Made by a program: the position numbers and the translations under genes
The notes under the pieces: model-generated
Seen by the model: only the letters and a program-made list of their open reading frames with translations
What the model was told of the DNA's origin: nothing
Database searches by the model: none
In this document: positions 45,720 to 53,128 of the stretch, piece by piece
How the letters are laid out: each line of letters opens with the position of its first letter
Numbering within the stretch: the stretch's first letter is position 1
NCBI RefSeq assembly: GCF_014851675.1
Contig: NZ_JACVAE010000003.1
Location: 571,284-635,283 of the forward strand
Reading direction: 5' to 3'
Source: Rhizobium sp. ARZ01
GTDB taxonomy: Bacteria > Pseudomonadota > Alphaproteobacteria > Rhizobiales > Rhizobiaceae
DNA length: 64,000 nt

Positions 45720-46144
45720 TCCGCTACGACCTCATTTGTGACAATGCCCACGAATTCGAGGGCTGGTTCGGCTCGGCGGAGGATTTCGACCGACAAAAGG
45801 AACGCGCGCTCGTTGGTTGCCCCTCTTGCGGCTCGCCGCGCGTGACGAAACGCCTGATGGCGCCATCCGTGTCAACGGCGCGCAAGAAGGAAGAGCAGCG
45901 GCACGCCGTCATGAACGCTCACAATCAGGAAGTGATCGACAAGCTGCGCGAACTCGTTACCACCATCAAGGCCAACGCCGAAGATGTGGGGGAGCGGTTT
46001 CCCGAGGAGGCGCGCAAAATCCACTATGGCGAGGCCGAGCAACGCGGCCTGATTGGCAAGGCAACCGCCGAAGAGGCGCGCGAGTTGATCGAGGAGGGTG
46101 TCGAGATCGCACCGCTTCCCGTTCTCCCAGACGACAACAATTGA
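45716..46144 (+). CDS. DUF1178 family protein
   Basis: A 142-residue protein beginning IRYDLICDNAHEFEGWFGSAEDF, the DUF1178 signature. It carries a zinc-ribbon-like CPSCGS and a helical rest ending in an acidic tail. Initiation is from TTG at 45716, four bases into the stop of the nitrilase gene (TTGA overlap), which implies translational coupling. Function unknown; the grxC-nitrilase-DUF1178 order is conserved in alphaproteobacteria. Confidence 0.9.
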   Translation: MIRYDLICDNAHEFEGWFGSAEDFDRQKERALVGCPSCGSPRVTKRLMAPSVSTARKKEEQRHAVMNAHNQEVIDKLRELVTTIKANAEDVGERFPEEARKIHYGEAEQRGLIGKATAEEARELIEEGVEIAPLPVLPDDNN

Positions 46145-46196
46145 TCATTTGAAGCAGCCGAGGGACGCTGGCTCATTATCTCGCGATGTGTAATTT

Positions 46197-46226
46197 CGGG
46201 CTGCATGTCGAGACTACGACAGCCCG
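46197..46226 (+). terminator. hairpin downstream of the DUF1178 gene
   Basis: CGGGCT (46197-46202) pairs with AGCCCG (46221-46226) and GTCG (46207-46210) with CGAC (46217-46220), giving a bulged 10-bp stem, 52 bases after the stop. A GCTTCTTTC stretch follows. It would end the grxC-nitrilase-DUF1178 transcript. Confidence 0.5.
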
Positions 46227-46822
46227 GCTTCTTTCGAGCCGTGCCGAAATTGTCACCTGGCGAGAAGGTGAACGCATCTCATCTATCTTGAGATAGTCCT
46301 CGCCTTTTGGGCAAACCGTCACGCAGACGGGCATTGGCAGCCTCCGCGCGTGCTGGACCATTGTCGATCCGGTTCCAGCGCGATGTCTATTGCCGTAACG
46401 GGGCTTTCTTGTGCCGTTGGTAAGGCAAGCACTGAAGCCCGTCATCAGCGTTGCCAAGTATTTCAAATACCTACGCATGGCAGAGCTCTTGGTTGTGAGG
46501 AGCTGAGCGCAACAGTGCAGGAGTGGAAAATGCGCGTAGGCAGCCTCGCTTGTCGGCTCATCTCTCGGCTGAAATTACGGGCTGCCCATGGTCTGCGCTC
46601 AGGGTTGTGCAGGTAATGAATATGATGCGTCTGCGCGAAATTGCAAACAAGTCTTGCTTCCAGAGCAATCGCGACTTGCCCCCACTGCCTGGGCGACGGC
46701 ACACATTGCCGTGTCCGGCGCCAAAACTGATAGTAGGTGGCAGATTTCCATGCAGCCTTGACTCGCGAAAGGTCTGTGTCACCTTCGTGTGTACATTTTC
46801 GGCTCATCGAGGAGCGACGTTT
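46227..46822. other. 596-base stretch without a recognisable gene
   Basis: Several short frames occur on both strands but none has a Shine-Dalgarno, family motif or codon bias I trust. The base composition looks less GC-rich than core genes around it. A TTGACT hexamer occurs at 46757-46762 without a matching -10. The promoter for the orphan genes at 46823 must lie here. Confidence 0.5.
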
Positions 46823-47227
46823 ATGTCAGGTGCAATGGTGAGTGGCGAGGCTACGCCCTCCTGGCAAGACCGTGCCATTGCAAAACTCGCGACCAACTAC
46901 GAATTGGATGACGAAAGTAAAGCTATAGCCAAGACAGCATTCAGCGCCCTTGGCCAAGTTCTGCATGATCGGCGACTTTACAGTCCCCATACCATTTCTG
47001 AGCCTACAATTATTGTCGGCGGACAACAGTTTGCCGTTCCCTTGAATGGACCGGAGGTGCCTGCCGCAGTAATTGACCAACTGGCTTCAAGTCCGATCCT
47101 AAGACAATACGCAGACAACGGAAAGCTTACCGGCGCGGGGATTCAGGCGCTGCTTAACAATCCGGCGGCAGTTCGCTCGATCTTCGGAGGCCGGTTTCCG
47201 ATACTGGCTTGTATGGATGCCGATTAA
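46823..47227 (+). CDS. orphan soluble protein of unknown function
   Basis: A 134-residue protein, ATG at 46823 with GAGGAGC upstream. It has no signal peptide or membrane helix. The N-terminal half is helical (WQDRAIAKLATNYELDDES, then AKTAFSALGQVLHDRRL), the middle is an extended stretch (EPTIIVGGQQFAVPLNG) and the C-terminal part contains LTGAGIQALLNNPAAVRSI. I recognise no family. Its stop overlaps the following gene by 11 bases, so the two are surely co-translated. Codon use is more AT-tolerant than the neighbours, suggesting acquisition. Confidence 0.6.
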   Translation: MSGAMVSGEATPSWQDRAIAKLATNYELDDESKAIAKTAFSALGQVLHDRRLYSPHTISEPTIIVGGQQFAVPLNGPEVPAAVIDQLASSPILRQYADNGKLTGAGIQALLNNPAAVRSIFGGRFPILACMDAD

Positions 47228-47804
47228 TCTTGACGACGAGACGCGTAATTCCCTGGACGGGAGTGCTCAGGCAACACTGATTTCTGGAGTCTGCAATAGC
47301 ATTCTGCTCTTTTGTGGCCTTCTCATCGCCGGGACATTCACTGTTGTCACAAGCAGCCGGTTCAATTTCGACAACATCGTTTTGGTCGCTGCGATTGTAT
47401 GCGTGTTCGGCTTGAGCTTCTTTGCCGGCATCATCGCGCTCATTGGAATTATGAAAGCGCACAACCTGGCGCGAAGAGCAGAACGGTTTCGCTTGGGGTT
47501 GGACGCGGGGAGGCAGAGAATAGATTCGGCCAGACGGCACTCGGTGTTGCTGTCAGTGGCCGCGTTCTACCTGACAATAGCTGCATCGCTGGCAGCCTTT
47601 GCGGTCGTGGCCATATATCTTTTTCAAAGAAATCTGCCGGAATCGTCTCAGTTGAACGGCATTACAATCGTCAAGAGCGCTGGGACGACGACGATAACGG
47701 TAGGTAAAGCTCTACAGACAATCCAAATGGGTCACGACGGAAAAGTTTGCAAAACAGTAGTCCCAATCGACGGCGGCCAAATTACCATTGATTCCGCATG
47801 CTAA
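47217..47804 (+). CDS. orphan three-helix membrane protein
   Basis: A 195-residue protein. Three hydrophobic segments lie at about residues 20-46, 53-80 and 108-135; the first two form a hairpin, the third follows a basic stretch (LARRAERFRLG...RRHS). A polar domain of about 55 residues at the end has Cys residues at both ends of KVCKTVVPIDGGQITIDSAC. The topology suggests a small membrane sensor or effector, but no family is recognised. Start ATG at 47217 overlaps the upstream gene by 11 bases. Confidence 0.6.
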   Translation: MPINLDDETRNSLDGSAQATLISGVCNSILLFCGLLIAGTFTVVTSSRFNFDNIVLVAAIVCVFGLSFFAGIIALIGIMKAHNLARRAERFRLGLDAGRQRIDSARRHSVLLSVAAFYLTIAASLAAFAVVAIYLFQRNLPESSQLNGITIVKSAGTTTITVGKALQTIQMGHDGKVCKTVVPIDGGQITIDSAC

Positions 47805-48154
47805 AGCGGCGTTTTCTGACAGCGCGTAGTGCGGCGACAGGAAACCATTGGGCAAATTCGCGAATGTTCACCGTAGCGCCACGGACACGTCGACCGGCCC
47901 GCTGGGCTTGGCAATTCACCAAATCTTCGCGCGATCCGATCGTCCCCGACCAGGATAGCATACCCGTGCCGCGCCGACTAAAGCGGTGTATGGATCGACG
48001 TTCGCATCTGGCGTAGCGGACGTCGATCGCGGCGAGAGGTTTATGCTGCCTGGGGCAGGTTATCGTTTGCCCCGCACTCTAGCCCGCCCTATCCGCACAA
48101 GGGGCGAGGGGGTGGGAAGGTGCCGGCAGATGGATGAGCGATTGTGAGAGCCGC
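47805..48154. other. 350-base stretch between the orphan pair and ubiG
   Basis: No supported gene. A plus-strand frame ending at 48016 (RWAWQF...RRSHLA) has arginine and tryptophan spacing reminiscent of short rhizobial proteins but no start signal and no convincing match; it could be a remnant. ubiG ends at the right edge. Confidence 0.4.
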
Positions 48155-48904
48155 TCACACCTGCGGCCGACGCGCGACCAGCATGTAGTTCACGTCCATG
48201 TCCCGCGACAGGTTCCACTGGTTGGCAAGCGGGTTAAAGAAAACGCCGGTGCGGTCGGTGATATCGAGACCGGCGGCAGTGAGCGGCTTTTCGATTTCCT
48301 CGGGGCGCACCAGCTTCTCGTACTGGTGCGTGCCCTTCGGTAGCCAGCGCAGGACGTTCTCGGCGGCGAAGATGGCGAGTGCTGCCGCCTTCAGCGTGCG
48401 GTTGATGGTGGCGACGAACATCATGCCGCCTGGGCGCACCATCGAGGCGCAGGTGGTGAGGAAGAAATCCACGTCGGCGACGTGTTCCACCACCTCCATG
48501 TTCAGGACGATATCGAAGCTTTCGCCGGCTTCCGCCAATGCTTCTGCGGTCACCGCGCGATAATCGACATCGACGCCGCTGCCGGCGGCGTGGGCCTTGG
48601 CGATGCCGATGTTCTTCTCCGAGGCATCGGCGCCGACGACGTTTGCGCCCATGCGTGCCATCGGTTCGGACAACAGCCCGCCGCCGCAACCGATGTCGAG
48701 GATGCGCAGGCCCTCCAGCGGTCGATGGGCCTTGGGGTTGCGACCGAAATGCGCCGAGGCCAGGTCGCGGATATAGGTGAGGCGGACGGGGTTGAACTTG
48801 TGCAGCGGGCGGAATTTGCCGGAAGGATCCCACCACTCCGCGGCCATGGCGGAGAAGCGATCGACCTCGGCCTGATCGATGGTCGTGCGGACTGGCTCGC
48901 TCAT
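48155..48904 (-). CDS. ubiG: ubiquinone biosynthesis O-methyltransferase UbiG
   Basis: A 249-residue SAM-dependent methyltransferase that performs both O-methylations in ubiquinone synthesis. The opening [21 protein letters not shown] is diagnostic; motif I is [19 protein letters not shown], motif II is [13 protein letters not shown], and a conserved NRTLKA follows. It stands alone in the window. The ATG at 48904 gives the family start. Confidence 0.95.
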   Translation of the reverse strand: MSEPVRTTIDQAEVDRFSAMAAEWWDPSGKFRPLHKFNPVRLTYIRDLASAHFGRNPKAHRPLEGLRILDIGCGGGLLSEPMARMGANVVGADASEKNIGIAKAHAAGSGVDVDYRAVTAEALAEAGESFDIVLNMEVVEHVADVDFFLTTCASMVRPGGMMFVATINRTLKAAALAIFAAENVLRWLPKGTHQYEKLVRPEEIEKPLTAAGLDITDRTGVFFNPLANQWNLSRDMDVNYMLVARRPQV

Positions 48905-49120
48905 GGAAGGTCTCCCTGGTTCTTCTGCGCTCTGAAGTCGGACGGTTGCGGCCGGATGTCAAGAGCTGTCAGGCTGGGGCGTTTCTGGCTTCTCCGGTCT
49001 GTCGAATTGGACTAGGCTGTTGAGGCTCAGGCTCACTGCGGGGAACGCAGAACCTCGACGCCTACGAGTCCCATATGCGCGGCACTTGGCTTCACAACAT
49101 GCAGGATACGCCCGAGAGGT

Positions 49121-49366
49121 TCACGGATTGCGCGCCTCCGGGCGCTTGCCTTGCGAAGAACCTACTTCAACTTCGTGGTTGTTCTGGCGAGCCTTGGGCA
49201 GTTGGGACGCGACGATGGATTGCGCCAGTTGGTGCGCGAAGCGGAGGACGCGGCTCCCAACGATTTTCCGGGCTACTGGCGGATCTTCGCGGCGTACTCA
49301 CACAAAGATCATCATGCCCATTTCATCGATGGGCTGCGAAGATCGGGCCTGTCGGTCGCTCGCTGA
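49121..49366 (+). pseudogene. remnant of a TPR-type regulator or cyclase C-terminus
   Basis: The frame RTYFNFVVVLASLGQLGRDD through DHHAHFIDGLRRSGL resembles the tail of tetratricopeptide-containing adenylate cyclases, where proteins end with a phrase like HFLEGLRKAGLP. There is no start codon with a ribosome site and the upstream 5' part is missing. A decayed fragment is the best reading; a short gene from TTG 49151 (71 residues) cannot be excluded. Confidence 0.4.
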
Positions 49367-49372
49367 TCGTTG

Positions 49373-49903
49373 TCAGACGGGCGGCAGCCTGCCGGCCATC
49401 TCCGCCACCGGAAACGACATGCCCGGCGTGAGCGGGATGTGGAGGAGTGCGCATCTTTCGAGCCCAAGACTGGCGTAGAAGGGTTCGGCGTTCAGGCTGG
49501 CATGAACGAAGAAGGTGGTGATGCCGACGGCGGCGGCGGCACGAGCGCAATGCTCGTAGATCAGACGTCCGATGCCCTCTCCTAAGTGGTCCGGGTGGGT
49601 CGCGAAATGCCGAAGATGCGCAGCCCCGGCCGCAAGCGGGCTCCCGTCCGGTGCGGTGGGTGACCAGCCACCGCAACCGAACAGCATGCGGTCTGGCCCT
49701 TCCACGAGGTAGAAGCGGCCGGAGGCGAGCAGGTCGGGTTTGGCTACTGTCATCAGCGGCAGAGCCAGCGCAAGGACGTCTTTGTCATAGGCGGCAGGCA
49801 TCAGAAATGTGTAGGAGGCGGCAAGCAGGGCACTGACGACTTCAGCGTCGGGAGTCGTCGCGACACGAAGCGACATGGCCAGGCATTCACGGTCTTTCTC
49901 CAT
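49373..49903 (-). CDS. GNAT-family N-acetyltransferase
   Basis: A 176-residue single-domain acetyltransferase. The acetyl-CoA loop motif is LGEGIGRLIYEHC, preceded by AHLRHFATHPDH and followed by FVHASLNAEPFYASLGL, a standard GNAT order. The ATG at 49903 has GAGG upstream. It is 12 bases from the end of the SnoaL-like gene on the same strand, so they may form an operon read toward the left. Substrate unknown. Confidence 0.85.
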   Translation of the reverse strand: MEKDRECLAMSLRVATTPDAEVVSALLAASYTFLMPAAYDKDVLALALPLMTVAKPDLLASGRFYLVEGPDRMLFGCGGWSPTAPDGSPLAAGAAHLRHFATHPDHLGEGIGRLIYEHCARAAAAVGITTFFVHASLNAEPFYASLGLERCALLHIPLTPGMSFPVAEMAGRLPPV

Positions 49904-49915
49904 CGAGGCCTCGTT

Positions 49916-50317
49916 CTAAGTTTTCTCAGCTAAATCCGCATGCCGGTGCACGAGTTGCCATTGGCCATTCAAGCGACGGAAGATCTCGGTGACGCGCAGG
50001 CGCATTGGAACCGGCTCCGCGACGCCTCTGAGGCGCGCCTTAGCGTTCTGGTAGCCGACCCAGTACCCAAGCTTGCCGTCGTGCCCCATGTGGATGATTT
50101 CCATGTCGCTCTCGCCGCCCACGTCGAAAAAATTGGCGTCACCGACATAGCGCGCAAGCACTTGTTCGGCGCCCTCGACGACAGGACCCTGTGGATGAAA
50201 GAAGCTGGCAGGGGAGTTGGTGGCGGCGATGTCTTCGAGCGGGGCTGTGTCGCCGTTGATGTAGGCCAGCGCCACTTCCTTGCGCTTCTGGATGAATGCG
50301 TGGAAATCGTCAGACAT
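49916..50317 (-). CDS. SnoaL/NTF2-like domain protein
   Basis: A 133-residue protein with the NTF2-like fold: an N-terminal helix (FIQKRKEVALAYINGD), then ATNSPASFFHPQGPVVEGAEQVLARY, and beta strands with MRLRVTEIFRRLNGQWQLVHRHAD near the C-terminus. That arrangement is typical of DUF4440/SnoaL-like proteins. Such proteins are hydratases, isomerases or ligand-binding proteins. The ATG at 50317 has a GGAGG site. It likely forms an operon with the GNAT gene downstream. Confidence 0.82.
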   Translation of the reverse strand: MSDDFHAFIQKRKEVALAYINGDTAPLEDIAATNSPASFFHPQGPVVEGAEQVLARYVGDANFFDVGGESDMEIIHMGHDGKLGYWVGYQNAKARLRGVAEPVPMRLRVTEIFRRLNGQWQLVHRHADLAEKT

Positions 50318-50467
50318 GTGTCGGCCTCCGTTCGGCTCACGCGAAGTCTGGTGTCGCCGAAGTGCATCTGCCGTGAGTTGATCACCCCGGCGGCGGCAGT
50401 GTGACGATCTTCGACCCTTCCGCAGCCGGTTGCAACAGCGGCGTATCAAGCAATTTGCTCGGATGGT

Positions 50468-51310
50468 CTAGGCAACCGGAACCGGCTGGAAGGCGGTGCG
50501 AACCATGTCGGCCATGCCGGCGATTGCCGCACTCGTTCGCTGCGGGTTGAGCTTGAGCACGACACGCGAGGAGTCGACCGGGGGGAAGCCGTCGTCGCGA
50601 GATAATTCGCGGCAATCGGCCGGGATATTGCTGCGGGCAAGCGGAGCGATGGCGAGACCGGCGGATACCGCCGTTTTCAGGCCCCCGGAGGTGTCGCAAC
50701 TGAAGGCAACTCTGTAGGGGATCGCGTGTTGCTCCAGCGAGCGAAGGGCAAAATCGCGATACCAGTGTGAGTTCTGATAGATCGCAATCGGCACCGGACG
50801 GGCAACATGGACATCGTGGGCCCTCGATGTCGCCCAGACCGTTGGGTCGATGCAGAGCACGTCGCCACTGTGACGCCCGCGCCAGTCGAAGACGATGGCC
50901 AGGTCGAGTTCGTCATTTTCCAGCGCGGCGATCTGTTGGGCCGAATGGGCACAAAGCACGGTGACCTCGGTGGCGGGATTGCACTCGGCGAAAGCGGCGA
51001 GTGCCCGGGGCAGAATGGTTTGGGTGTATTCCTCGGGGATGCCGATGCGCACCGGCCCGTCGAGCGGCTTCGAGCGCATTGTCGCCGTCGTCTCGTCGAT
51101 CAGACCGACGATGCGGTGGGCGTAGGGAACAAGGCGCTGGCCGTCGATCGACAATGTGACACCGCGCGGCCCCCGTTCGAAAAGCGGCGTTCCGACTATC
51201 TCCTCCAGCCGCTTGAATTGCATGCTGACGGCTGATTGTGTGCGCGAGACAATCTCGGCGGCGCGGGTGACGTTCCCCGTTTCGGCGAGGACGAGGAAGG
51301 TGCGCAGCAC
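50468..51310 (-). CDS. LysR-family transcriptional regulator, apparent frameshift at codon 7
   Basis: A 280-residue LysR regulator as read from GTG 51310, beginning LRTFLVLAETGNVTRAAEIV. The helix-turn-helix SRTQSAVSMQFKRLEE and the substrate-binding domain are complete. A normal LysR starts about seven residues earlier; another frame supplies MSLPLES just ahead (ATG 51329), joined by one extra base. Read together they make the expected MSLPLES-LRTFLVLAETG. So either a frameshift disrupts the gene, or it uses the GTG with no visible ribosome site. It is divergent from the small gene at 51434. Confidence 0.78.
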   Translation of the reverse strand: MLRTFLVLAETGNVTRAAEIVSRTQSAVSMQFKRLEEIVGTPLFERGPRGVTLSIDGQRLVPYAHRIVGLIDETTATMRSKPLDGPVRIGIPEEYTQTILPRALAAFAECNPATEVTVLCAHSAQQIAALENDELDLAIVFDWRGRHSGDVLCIDPTVWATSRAHDVHVARPVPIAIYQNSHWYRDFALRSLEQHAIPYRVAFSCDTSGGLKTAVSAGLAIAPLARSNIPADCRELSRDDGFPPVDSSRVVLKLNPQRTSAAIAGMADMVRTAFQPVPVA

Positions 51311-51433
51311 TTTCCAGGGGCAGGGACATGGCTTTGCAATCGATTTTCTGAATGGCAGCCATAATGACTATTCGTTTGTCAAATGTCTACTATCCGTCAA
51401 ACCCTGCCACCGGAAGCGTGGAGGGTGACGAGC

Positions 51434-51643
51434 GTGAAACGAACACAATCGGGGAGGCGGCGGCTGGTGAAGACGGTTTTTGCTTGGCTGCGGAAGCATC
51501 GGCAAAAGGCGGCGGAGCGCCGGGCACTGGCACTACTTTTTGCGCGGCAGGATAGGCGGCTACTTGCCGATGCGGGATTCGCCGAGGGGCAGGCTGGTCT
51601 GCCAAAGGGTTGCGACAGGACACGTGGGCAATTGGCCACGTGA
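51434..51643 (+). CDS. small basic DUF1127-like protein
   Basis: A 69-residue basic protein. The GTG at 51434 is preceded by GGAGGG at good spacing. The segment RRALALLFARQDRRLLADAGF resembles the DUF1127 core (usually LxxLxDRxLxDIGL), a family of short proteins abundant in Rhizobiales, some involved in phosphate and carbon metabolism regulation or RNA binding. The C-terminal GCDRTRG is extra. It faces away from the LysR gene across a short gap. The family call is tentative. Confidence 0.5.
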   Translation: MKRTQSGRRRLVKTVFAWLRKHRQKAAERRALALLFARQDRRLLADAGFAEGQAGLPKGCDRTRGQLAT

Positions 51644-51784
51644 CCAGCGCCAGCCGCATTGGCTTTCGTGACGCGGGCGTGCAACGGGCCAAGCCTTGCC
51701 ATTGCGCCCTGCCCCCTCTTCCGCTAATAGACCCCGCGACTTCCCGCGCGCGTTCGCGCGACCCATCAGTACCGGTAGATAGAT

Positions 51785-53059
51785 ATGGCACGCATCGTGA
51801 TGAAATTCGGCGGGACCTCCGTCGCTGACCTGGACCGCATTCACAACGTTGCGCGCCACGTCAAACGCGAGGTCGATGCCGGCCATGAGGTGGCTGTGGT
51901 GGTTTCGGCGATGTCGGGCAAGACCAATGAGCTTGTCGGCTGGGTACAGGGCATGCCGAAGGCAACCGGCGCCAACTCGCCCTTCTACGACGCGCGCGAG
52001 TATGACACGATCGTCGCCTCGGGCGAGCAGGTGACGTCTGGTCTGCTTGCGATCGCGCTGCAGTCGATGGGCATCAACGCCCGCTCCTGGCAGGGCTGGC
52101 AGATCCCGATCAAGACCGACAACGCCCATGGCGCGGCGCGCATCCTCGACATCAACGGCGAAGAGATCATCCGCCGCATGGGCGAGGGGCAGGTCGCCGT
52201 CGTTGCCGGCTTCCAGGGCCTCGGCCCGGACAACCGCGTCGCCACGCTCGGTCGGGGCGGCTCTGACACATCGGCCGTGGCGATCGCAGCTGCCGTCAAG
52301 GCCGATCGCTGCGACATCTACACCGACGTGGACGGCGTCTATACGACCGATCCGCGCATCGAGCCGAAGGCGCGGCGGCTGAAGCAGATCGCTTTCGAGG
52401 AAATGCTGGAAATGGCGTCGCTGGGCGCCAAGGTGCTGCAGGTGCGCTCGGTCGAGCTTGCCATGGTGCACAAGGTACGCACCTTCGTGCGTTCGTCCTT
52501 TGAGGATCCCGATGCGCCGGGCATGGGCGATCTTCTGAACCCGCCCGGTACGCTGATTTGTGATGAGGATGAGATCGTGGAACAAGAAGTCGTAACCGGC
52601 ATCGCCTATGCCAAGGATGAAGCGCAGATTTCGCTGCGGCGCGTCGCCGACCGGCCAGGCGTCTCGGCTGCGATCTTCGGGCCGCTCGCCGAAGCCCATA
52701 TCAACGTCGACATGATCGTCCAGAACACCTCCGAGGACGGCTCGAAGACCGACATGACTTTCACCGTGCCCTCTGGCGACATGGAAAAGTCGCTGAAAGT
52801 GCTCGACGCCGCCAGGGACAAGATCGGCTTCGACGTGATCCAGCACGAGACCGGCCTGGTCAAGGTCTCGGTCATCGGTATCGGCATGCGTAGCCATGCG
52901 GGCGTTGCCGCGTCGGCCTTCCACGCACTTGCCGAGAAGGGCATCAACATCAAGGCGATTACCACCTCGGAAATCAAGATTTCCATCCTGATCGACGGTC
53001 CCTACGCGGAACTCGCAGTCCGCACTTTGCATTCCGTCTACGGTCTCGATAAGAAGTAA
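51785..53059 (+). CDS. lysC: aspartate kinase
   Basis: A 424-residue monofunctional aspartokinase, the first enzyme of lysine, threonine and methionine synthesis. The catalytic motif MKFGGTSVADLDRI is at the N-terminus; GRGGSDTSAVAIAAAV carries the ATP-binding glycines. The C-terminal third is a pair of ACT domains with GVSAAIFGPLAEAHINVD and GVAASAFHALAEKGINI, the sites of feedback inhibition by lysine/threonine. It is followed by ptsP after 69 bases and a hairpin. Confidence 0.96.
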   Translation: MARIVMKFGGTSVADLDRIHNVARHVKREVDAGHEVAVVVSAMSGKTNELVGWVQGMPKATGANSPFYDAREYDTIVASGEQVTSGLLAIALQSMGINARSWQGWQIPIKTDNAHGAARILDINGEEIIRRMGEGQVAVVAGFQGLGPDNRVATLGRGGSDTSAVAIAAAVKADRCDIYTDVDGVYTTDPRIEPKARRLKQIAFEEMLEMASLGAKVLQVRSVELAMVHKVRTFVRSSFEDPDAPGMGDLLNPPGTLICDEDEIVEQEVVTGIAYAKDEAQISLRRVADRPGVSAAIFGPLAEAHINVDMIVQNTSEDGSKTDMTFTVPSGDMEKSLKVLDAARDKIGFDVIQHETGLVKVSVIGIGMRSHAGVAASAFHALAEKGINIKAITTSEIKISILIDGPYAELAVRTLHSVYGLDKK

Positions 53060-53071
53060 TCGAGCGGATTC

Positions 53072-53089
53072 GCCAGGCGCCCGCCTGGC
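53072..53089. terminator. GC-rich hairpin between lysC and ptsP
   Basis: GCCAGGCG (53072-53079) pairs with CGCCTGGC (53082-53089) across two bases (a larger effective loop is needed sterically). It lies 12 bases after the lysC stop. No T-tract follows, so it may be an attenuating or 3'-stabilising element. Confidence 0.4.
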
Positions 53090-53128
53090 TGCATCCAGGG
53101 TGGGTTCATTTTCGGGAGACGCCACGCG

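Noticed and set aside
46757..46762. TTGACT as -35 of the orphan gene pair
   Set aside because: No acceptable -10 at 16-18 bases; not claimed as promoter.
51560..53125. 521-residue minus-strand frame opposite lysC
   Set aside because: Antisense of aspartate kinase; no motif of its own.
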